Origin: Chenopodium formosanum
Taxonomy: Eukaryota > Streptophyta > Magnoliopsida > Caryophyllales > Amaranthaceae
Direction of reading: 5' to 3'
DNA: 64,000 nt
Assembly: GCA_024500155.1 (NCBI GenBank)
Contig: CM044867.1
Location: 13,467,632-13,531,631 of the forward strand
The notes under the pieces were generated by a model that saw only the letters and a list, made by a program, of their open reading frames with translations, was not told the DNA's origin and searched no databases. Shown one piece after another: positions 55,656 through 64,000 of the stretch. The translations under genes and the position numbers were made by a program. The first letter of the stretch is position 1. Every line of letters begins with the position of its first letter.

Positions 55656-57862
55656 GTTGGAGGCGCGGCGCTTGACGTGCTAGCTTTCAAGTAAGAGCCC
55701 CGGGTTTTGGGCGAAGCTCGCTTCAAGGGTAAGATTCGTTATCTCTTCTTTGTGAATATTTATTTATGCTTTGTGATTTTAATTATTGCGAGTGGTTCCT
55801 CGGGAAGGGGTTGTTTCCGCGGTGAGTCGGACTCACCAAACCTTAACAGCGGTATTGGAGCCCCGCTCGTTTATTTTTATAATCATGTTTTTCAAGGTTT
55901 ATTTTTTGGCTTAATTTTCTGGTTTATGTTGCTAATTAGATTAGTAGGTTGGTTTTATTTATTTTATCCCGTTTTTAATGTCGAATTTGGCCCAGAACCC
56001 AGATTTTCGCCCAAGACTAGTGAATTTTGGGTGGTAAACGTGTTCTGGAAAGGTTTTTACCCCGACGGGACTGTGATTTTAGTCAAATTCTGACCAGAAA
56101 TGCCTTTTTCGAGGGGTTTTTCGTTTTAAACGAAAAATTTTAAGTCTTTTCTAACCTTGAAATTAATGGCATAAATTGTTGATTATATGGTTGATTATTT
56201 GCATAATTTTCTGCACTTTTATGTCCCCTTAAAGCACACTTACTTGGTTGTATTTGATGCTTAAAGGTTGATTTATTTTCACATAATTGTAAACTAATTG
56301 CTTTTTAGTGTGAAAATTTTATTTTTGAGGCTTCGTAAGTGTTAAAGATTCAATCTTTATTTGTGATAAGTGATTGAAACTTTAAAAACCACTAAATTTC
56401 ATGTTATTTTGAGTTCAACTTTGTTGTTTTAATCATTTTGAGTTGAATAGAAACATAAAGTATCGATTTTTGTGATAGAAATTTGGTTATCTTCATGTTG
56501 GAAGATATAATTTTCAAGGATTCACAAATTTTAGATGTTGGAATTTTCATTTGAACATTAAAGTTCATATTTTTCCAACTTCCCTTTACTTTGTCAAATT
56601 CTCAAGTTTAATTTAAATTGATTAAATTGAAAGTGAGAAATTGCCTCAATTTTATTTTGCACCAAGTTAAACCAATTTAATTAAAGATGGTTCTTGGAAT
56701 TATTTTGGTTATTGCACTTTGAAAATTTTATTAAGTTAGAATTGTTTAAAATTTTATTTTGCTCACTAAATTAGTTCTAAAATTAATTTAGAAGTAATTA
56801 TTTTTGTCTCGCGGAAAAAGGGATCAAATCCCAAGGTAGTGGCACGCAAAACGAGGCAATGCACCACCATGGCCCCACACGCGCGGCAGCAGCAGCCACG
56901 CGCGGCTGTGCTGTGGCAGCGGCTCGCGGCCGTGAGCCGTGGGTCGTGTGTTCGTGGTCTTGGCATGTGCGTATGCTTGGTGCAGTGAGGTGACTAGCCG
57001 TAGTAGGCTTGATGTTAATTATTTTGCCGTTTATTTATTTTAGTTAATTATTTTGTTCATTTTAATTAAAATTTTGGGAGGCTGGGCCTCGGGTTTTTGA
57101 GCGGCATTGGCAAAATTTCATTTTGACAAGTTTGGGAGCTACCGACTTAATTAATTGGTTTAATTAAGGAAATGCGGAATTTAGTGGGAGCTTCAATTAT
57201 TAATGACGTAATTTATATAATCGGTTAAACAACTTTGACTAGTTTTTAATTAGGCGTGGTAATCGAATTAACCACCTAGATTAGTTACTAGTGCGTGCGT
57301 TGTTTGAATGCATTTTACTTGTTGTTAATTTTGTAAATTGCATGGGAATAGTGAATGGATGAATGGAATATGTATATTCTCTCTCTCACAGGTTTTATGA
57401 AATGGCCACTAGTGGGACTCGACTAGGATAGAAAATACGGACTACGTGCCGTTATGTATTTTTGTGAATCCAAATACGGTCCACGCACCGCTAAGTATTT
57501 TTGTACTTTAATATTTAGATTATTCCTAGTTATAGACACTAGTTTTTGCATATTTTTGTTAAGTCTTGAAGACGGCGTATCATGGAAGACAAAGCCTTAA
57601 AATGCAAATGTAGACCTTTTGAAGATATGAAGATTTCAAGGGGTCATGCTAGTTGCCAATATGCATTTATTATTTCACTTTATATTTTATGGTTTTATAT
57701 ATATGTGTGTGAAATATTCGTTACATGCATATTTAGGTTTTCTTGATGTTGTGATGATTAGTTAAGTTCACTTAAATCAACCAACATATAAATCCTGGGT
57801 CCCTAATAATTATTGAGTAAAACTTGCCATTCCAAAACAACACTTACTAACCGAACGATGAT

Positions 57863-57894
57863 GATGGTAGGCTACGCCAAAGCGAGGTGCCATC
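57863..57894 (+). other. Conserved leader stem-loop, diverged copy D
   Basis: The arms gatggta and tgccatc (7 bp, one G-T) enclose the same 18-nt loop as in A, B and C. The arm sequences differ from the other copies, but pairing is kept. Confidence 0.6.
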
Positions 57895-58033
57895 ACTCCT
57901 CTAAGGGGCATAAGGCACACCGGGTGTGCATGTTGGTTTTGGTTTAACTCATCGGTATGGGTGAGGAGTCCTCACATACCGTGGCAAAAGAGACATCGTC
58001 AAAGATGCATTAGGATGCGACGATTGTCTAACC

Positions 58034-58119
58034 AAGAGTGGCTTAGAGCCATTAGCAAGGCAATGCTTACCGAGAAGATTGAGTGTTTAAAACAAGCCAA
58101 AGCATGCTTAACCACTCTT
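58034..58119 (+). repeat. Inverted repeat before gag region, copy D
   Basis: The arms aagagtgg and ccactctt have the same spacing as in C. The inner agca/tgct pairing is kept with a changed loop. Confidence 0.45.
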
Positions 58120-58129
58120 TGTTTCTTCG

Positions 58130-59806
58130 TGATAGGAAGGAGAACGGTAGGTCGTTGGGCTACCACCCCACCCTATCAAACAATATTTGTAACTTAACTA
58201 ACCCCTATTTAGCGTAGTGGTAAGCCAAGGTCGAACCCAAGGGAATGGATATCAAGTGCACGATGCCTAAAATCAAGCTATTTCGAAGTCTAGAAGGGGT
58301 TTGAGGTAGAACTAAGGCTAAACTAGGTAATGCAAAACTTGTATAAAATCAAACTAAGACACTAGGGCAATGGATCCACATGCAATCATAATGGAAACGG
58401 TAATTTGGGAGTTCAAACCGACTAAGTCAAGCGATATGAAGGAAAATCATCATGTATCCAAAAGAGCATACTAAGGTGGTTCACCTAGAGGTCTAACTAG
58501 CGTCAACTACGCTAAACACTACCTAGGGAACGTCACAAAGCACCTCAATCGTGAAATTGCAAGTTCACTAATCAATGGTCCGTATCATAGCAAGCTTACA
58601 ATGCAATGTAGTGTATTAATCAAAGATGGCCAAACCTCAATTAAACACACACATGCACATGAAAGATCAACCAAATTTAATCATATCATCAACTCCATCA
58701 ATTATCCCCAAATTACAATATTCCATCATTCATACATGCTTCACCATTTCCCTAGCTAGGAAACTACTCACTAGCCATAGGAATTGAGATCAAAACTACA
58801 ACAATCATCAATTTCATCATCAACATACTTGAAATCAAAGACTAAACCAACAATCAATCAAAATCAATCAAAATTCAATCAATAACTAAATCAATCATCA
58901 ACAACATGAAAAACTAAAGAAATCAACTAAAATCAAACTTGTATTGAAATTAGGAAGAAGATCCTTACAAAACATTGATCAAAAGATCAAATACAATGAT
59001 GAATTCTTGAGCAAACACCAAAGATCATGAGTTTATCTCTCTAGTTCTTGAGTTTCTCTCTCTAAAATTCTCCCAAAAACTAACTATCAAATTCAATCTA
59101 AAACTAAAAACTAACTTTCTAAAAATAGGTAGAAATAACTATATATACAAGGAGGAGGTCGGTAATGACGCCTAAAAATAGACCCTCGAAAGTGCGGGCG
59201 CTCGGAGGAGGGAGAATGGTGCGCACGGGACACACCCAGGCAGGTGCGCCCGCACGCACCTGGTGTGCGGCCGCACACGACCAATGTGCGGCCGCACACG
59301 ACCAATGTGCGGCCGCACACGACCAATGTGCGCCCGCACATTGCTGGGTTTTCCCCTCTTCTTCTCTTCGTCCTAGCTCAAGTGGTGCACGCATCCAGGA
59401 TTATGATGATGGAGGACAAAGTGGGCAGAAATTTTCTTGAATTTCTTGAAGAATAAAAGCCATGAGTAAGGCATAAACAAAGCCTTCAAGCTTGCCCCTT
59501 GGATCCACCTTTGACTTGGAACTTCTTGCACCTTCTTTAGGCATAAAAGCAATGAAAACTCGTAGAGAGGAAGCTCGGGAATTCTTGGACAATCAATTAC
59601 CACCTACAAGCAAATGATAAAAAGCAAGTAAAAGAGAAAAATAACAAGTAAACTAGAAAAAGACATGAAAAAGAGAAACTAACTACAAAAAGCATAAAAT
59701 GAAGAAAACAAGAATAAAACTAAGGAAAACTAAAGAAAAGAGAAATAAAATGAAATAAAAATCATCCAAAAAGGAACCAAATGAGTGCCAAAAATGTCAC
59801 TCATCA
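58130..59806 (-). repeat. 3' LTR of G2
   Basis: 1677 bp, tgatagg...actcatca. TATA-like tatatata is at 59140-59147. The GC-rich array at 59242-59341 has one more unit than in G1. Confidence 0.92.
59242..59341 (-). repeat. Expanded GTGCGGCCGCAC array in G2 LTR
   Basis: Five units: gtgcgcccgcac, then three of tgtgcggccgcaca with the 21-bp period linker cgaccaa, then gtgcgcccgcac. G1 LTRs have four units, two of them central, so the central unit count changes between copies. Confidence 0.85.
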
Positions 59807-62261
59807 AATTCCCCCAAGCTAAACTTTTGCTCGTCCTCGAGCAAAACAAAGCAAGAAAAAGTGAGGATGAAAATTTTATTAAAAACGAAAAAGAAAGACT
59901 CAAGATAAGAATATACACTAAAACTCATTGTCGTAGGAATCACGGTTGTTTTTAGCTACAACAAGCCCTTTAAACCCCAAAGTCGCCTATGAGGACGAGT
60001 GAGGTCTCGTAAGGGTATCCTAAGAGTTTGACCCATAACTCTCCACCAAACATCAATGAGGCAAACCATAGAATTAAAAGAAAGAAAATGAAACAATCTT
60101 ACCGCGTTCTTCCCACTAGTCTCAAATCTCCCCTTAGTGAGTGTCCCAATGATTCCTCGAAGGAACCGGAAAAGAATTATTTTTAAGGCTACTCGACAAT
60201 CTTGACTATGCATTCCCTTTCCTTAGGCAATGACCCATGATGCGCTCCCCCGAATAGTGACTCAACTATCTAGGTCGAAAGGTCTTTCCCCAAGGGTTGT
60301 AACGTAAGGCATAAAGGGTGAAGGTAGGCTAAAATTTAAAAAATTGGTGATTTTCCTAAAAAGTGAAGCAAAAGGGTGATCAATCCTTAACACCACAATC
60401 AAGAAATTACCAAACAAAAACAACACCCCCAAGCTTACTTGAAGCTATACTCAAAAAAATATATACAAAAAGCGTACACGCTTCTCCCCCAAGCTAAAAT
60501 GGAGCATTGTCCTCAATGCATAGTAGGAGAAAAGAATACATCAAAATATTTTTGATTTATTTTCACTTTTCATTTTTTTTTGTGTTTTTATATTGTAATT
60601 GCAAAGTCCTTGCCTTTTGCTTAATTCGGACGACTTTTCATAAATGCAAATTATTAGTCCATGCCTTTTGAGAAGTAGGACGACTTTTCCAAATATATTT
60701 GCCATTATTCACAAAGAAAATGAAATCACAAACTTGCTTTCATAAAAACCAAAATTCCAACTTAACCACCACAAACTTCATCTCAAATGATCAAATTGCT
60801 TTACAAAAATCAAGAAAGGTAGAAAATGAAACAAAAGGTCAAATAACTAAAGATGTGGCTTGAAAAGAAGGGAAAAGGCTCAAATGGTTGCAAGAAGGCA
60901 AATGCCACCCCGAAAAATGTGCATTTGTCCTTCCTAGATAGTTCGATCTCGTGTTTTAGAATCATAAATCAAGCTTTATTGGATTAGGTTTGCATAGTCA
61001 AGGATCCACGCCGCTCATACAAGGAATGTTGAAGGCTAGAAAAACAAGTAACCTCACAAGGTTGTGGCAAAAACTCACCAATGGTGTAAAATCAACTATA
61101 GGAAGCAACTACCAACATACCACAAACAAGTAGAATCCGGCTTCATGATCCTCCTAGTTCAAACCAACTACCCTAGCATACACTATCCTAGAGTCAACCG
61201 AACATAATCTCAAACCGTGCATACCTTTACAACCTAGGAAGAAAGTCATGCAAAGGACAAGTCCAATGTACAAGGTTCATCTCAAAAGAAAAGAAATGAA
61301 AAACAATGCCTCAAAAACACATCAAAAATAAAAAGAAAAATAAAAGAAAGTAAGAGAAAAAGGTAAAATAAAAGAGAGTAAAAGAAAAGAAACGGATACA
61401 TAGAAAAGGAAAACATAGGAGAAAAGCATTCAAAGGTCTAGAAAGCATGTTAGACACAAAAGAATCCCAATCGACAAACAAGTGATCGATAGACAACAAA
61501 GTCACCGATCCCAAACACATTACGTGTTAACAAGCATCCATCCTCGAACCATTCAACTTCTCCTAGACTAATCCTATCCTATGCAACCAAGGAAAATAAA
61601 GAGAAAAATAAGAAAGGTCTCACCGGGATTCCAAGCTTAGCAAAAATAAACAAAGCAATAAGAAACCACCTCGTAGCATTCCATATCCATAAGCTCTTCA
61701 AGGAACCAAGTGAGAAAAAGAAATAAAAGAAACTATGAACAAAGAAAATGGTTAGTAACTTCAAAACAAATTAAAGGAAAACAACAAATAAAAGAAAATA
61801 AACAAAGCAAGTAGTATATACAACTAAAGGAAAGAAAAGCTAAACTAACCAAAGAAAATAAAGAATAAAAGAAATAAAATCTAAACTAAATAAAGAACTA
61901 CTCTAAACTACAAGATTTGGATTTAAGGGATTTGGATTGAGGGATTTGGATATAAGGGATCATCAACAACAACATGCCAAGCAAAACATCTCCACAAACA
62001 ACAAACATCCAAGCAAATAGGGCAAACAAGCTAGCTACAAGGAAAGTAGCCTAGAGATCAAGAAAATGAGGAAACCAAAAAGAGAAAAAAAAATAAACAT
62101 GCAAGCAACTAAGATATGTACACAACAACAACATGGTCACCGAGCAAGTTACTAGTTCCCCCAAGCTAGACAGAAAATACATCTCAACATCCCAATCAAA
62201 ACAAAGTAAGTATCAAAAATATAAGGGATGGAGGTAAAAAGCATGAGAAGCTAAAAGGGAA
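59807..62261 (-). other. G2 3' region
   Basis: Non-coding. It has a PPT next to the LTR, and A/G-rich tracts at about 61310-61400 and 61740-61870. Relative to G1 it lacks about 160 bp at position ~60092 and a smaller piece near 60905. Confidence 0.75.
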
Positions 62262-64000
62262 CTAATAACTACAACCATCACCACCACCACTCCCACTTGG
62301 CTCGGCCCCATCGGGGTCTCTGTTGCGCTCGAGGTCATCGAAGGAATGAGGGTAAGGCTCCCATCCTCTGGTGTACCCATCGGGCCACCCATAATGCCCC
62401 TTGAAAAGATCTTGTTGCCAAGGAGCAAGAGGGGTGAAGTTATCGGGCAAAGTGAGTTCAAAAGGGTGGTTGGGATGGACATGGGGGTAGTTAGGATCCC
62501 CCCTATAGTCTCTACCACCCGGAGCCTTGTAATAATAGTTGCCATGCTCGTCCGGGTAATAGTGACGCTCGGTGTCGGGGTTAGAAGGCCCCGACCAATA
62601 AGGATGCCAAACGAAGGTAGAGGACCTTGTTGGGGCGGGAAATACGGATAGCTAACCGGGGGAGTAATGTTCCCACGGTTAACTTCCGCATCATAGATTT
62701 GTTGTTGTTGTGAAAACATACCTTGTTGCACTTCTTGAGTACCTCTTATTTGGTCATAGAGGGCCCCAAAATCTTGATCGTACATGCCATCTATGTTGAT
62801 TTTCAATCCACTCATTTGCTCACTAAGAGCCCTCAAATCATCATTGGCAAAAGCATGTTGCCCTTGCTCTTGCTCATGAGGAGCTTGTTGTTGTGGAGAA
62901 AAATGTTGTTGTTGTTGTTCTTGATCTTGTTGTTCTTCTTCATCATTTTCTTCTTCATCCTCCTCGGAATCAAAGTTGGGATGCCGGAAAGACTTGGGAA
63001 CATGCCAAACATTGTCGGCAATCCTAGCCAAAGAAGTCAAGCTAGGGTTAGGCAAGTAGCACCAATGCTCGTTGCCCCTTAGCCACTCATATCTCCCTTC
63101 ACTAAAGCCCTTGGAGATAAATTAGATTTGGCCCAATTGTTGCATATCAAGGTAGATGGAAGCCGCATCCCCGATTTCCTTACAAAATGGTAGATAATCA
63201 TTGAGGCGAAGGCGAGTCACAAGCCTAGTTACCATACCCCCACATGGGATTTCTCCCGTCCTCCTTTTGCGAAGTTCCAAGCAATATTGGGCAAAGATGT
63301 AGCCCAAGTTCAACCGGCCCACAAACTCCGGGCGAGTAGATAACCAAAGGACCTTAAGCTCCAATTTATTCAATTTCCCCATTTCTTGCTTGGGGAACAA
63401 GACATAGCCCAATAGACGGTGTACAACCCTAAGACAAGGTTGGTACACGTCCGAGATCTTAGCCCTGTTGGTGATGAACTCACTACCACCGGAGATGTCT
63501 TCCCACCAAGAATCTTGATCATAATCCGGGAAGATGAAGTGTTCAATGTTGACAATATCCCCATGGGGATCAAAATCCAAAGCAGCGTTGAACTCCTCCA
63601 AAGATTGATCAAAAATGTGGTTGAACAATTGGAACCGCACCCTATATACCCCTCCAACGGGTACAAGCTCCAAGGTAGCCAAGAACTCCAAAGTAGGCTC
63701 CTTGTAGGTGCGGTAGGCATCGGCGATGAAAGTACCCAATCTCAAATTTAAAAGCAATGACCGCACATCATTATCAATCCCCAACTTCAGCATATCTGGT
63801 TGAAAGTAGTGGAGGGTTTGTTTAAGGGTCCTTTCATCTTTCAGATTTTGGTGAAAGGCCTTTTGTTTATCGGTGAAATTTTTCTTTTTTGGAAGAGAGG
63901 TTGGAGGTCGTGTTTGAGTGGAAGATGGGATGGAAGTACTAGGCCTAGAAGAGGTACTTGGGCGGAGAGGTTCCTCGATGCTAACATCGGTTTTTCTCTT
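62262..64000 (-). pseudogene. Athila ORF (ATHILA ORF-1-like) of G2, partial, one stop and one frameshift
   Basis: The N-terminus lies beyond the window edge. The conserved domain is open from the edge to 63125 and keeps the WWEDISGG segment that G1 breaks. TAA at 63124-63122 replaces CAA of G1, a C-to-T change. Downstream continues the acidic/Gln-rich part. One base is missing near 62607 relative to G1, shifting frame in the Pro/Gly/Tyr-rich C-terminus. The original frame returns as 62450-62262 (DNFTPLAPWQQDLFKGHYGW) and ends with a Gly/Ser tail. G1 and G2 have different breaks, so they decayed independently. Confidence 0.75.

Larger units (their letters stand above)
55656..58129 (+). mobile_element. 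Copia relic D: LTR end and leader, cut by G2
   Basis: 55656-55848 matches the last ~190 bp of the A/C LTR (tttcaagtaagagc, gtgagtcggactcacc, ending ccttaaca). It is followed by an altered PBS (gcggtattggagcc) and a leader collinear with 17913-20510 but clearly diverged. A small GC-rich island lies at 56866-56960. The leader stops at 58129, about 150 bp before gag would begin. No coding region is in view. Continuation right of G2, beyond the window, is expected. Confidence 0.85.
58130..64000 (-). mobile_element. Athila element G2, partial (3' LTR, 3' region and Athila ORF)
   Basis: It inserted into Copia D after cttcg (58125-58129), the expected duplication, whose partner is right of the window. 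The LTR is at 58130-59806, and the internal region is collinear with G1 from 31616 to about 36130. Whether G2 keeps RT and integrase cannot be seen. Confidence 0.93.

Overview
This window is plant nuclear DNA made almost entirely of LTR retrotransposons. I found no cellular gene, tRNA or rRNA. The evidence for a plant is Ty1/copia pol of the Angela/BARE-Tork type, Athila-type Ty3/gypsy elements with a tRNA-Asp-like primer site, and a Tat-lineage gypsy element with a convergent antisense ORF. The AT-rich, multiply nested arrangement suggests a heterochromatic region of a large angiosperm genome. I cannot name the species.

The layout is nested, and four insertions are fixed by 5-bp target-site duplications (TSDs). 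The oldest scaffold, element F, is a decayed Tat-type gypsy element whose pol lies on the minus strand. Its pieces are an antisense ORF (26783-28060), a spacer (42267-43557), the integrase C-terminus (43558-43955) and RNase H plus integrase core (54200-55497). Three insertions split F. (1) A Copia dimer occupies 1-26782, ordered A internal, LTR, C internal, LTR, with its left end outside the window. Copia B (3356-13502, minus strand, TSD cttcg) sits inside A's integrase. (2) Athila element G1 occupies 28066-42261 (minus strand, TSD gtagt). Its 3' LTR carries a solo LTR of family E (28264-30189, TSD ctagg). (3) E complex, a rearranged dimer with no coding capacity, occupies 43956-54194 (minus strand, TSD ggttc). 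It contains a Copia-like LTR remnant at about 49832-50449.

Right of F there is a short hAT-like fragment (about 55498-55655), then an older Copia relic D (55656-58129). D is cut by a second Athila copy, G2, from 58130 to the window end.

How the parts work: each autonomous ancestor needed LTR promoters, a tRNA primer site, a polypurine tract, Gag, protease, integrase and reverse transcriptase/RNase H. Here those functions are scattered. Copia A had gag-protease-pol in one frame but now has stops and the B insertion. B and C share a different gag and have lost protease, but C keeps a full 903-codon integrase-RT-RNase H ORF. G1 has gag-protease and an Athila ORF but no RT or integrase. E has only cis signals.

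The most interesting signals are non-coding. Three unrelated families each carry GC-rich palindrome-rich blocks in U3 upstream of the TATA-like box, with echoes inside the element. The Copia leaders keep a stem-loop whose 18-nt loop is identical between diverged copies while its stem sequence changes. Two LTR-sharing dimers lie in the same window. The Copia subfamily B/C has exchanged gag.
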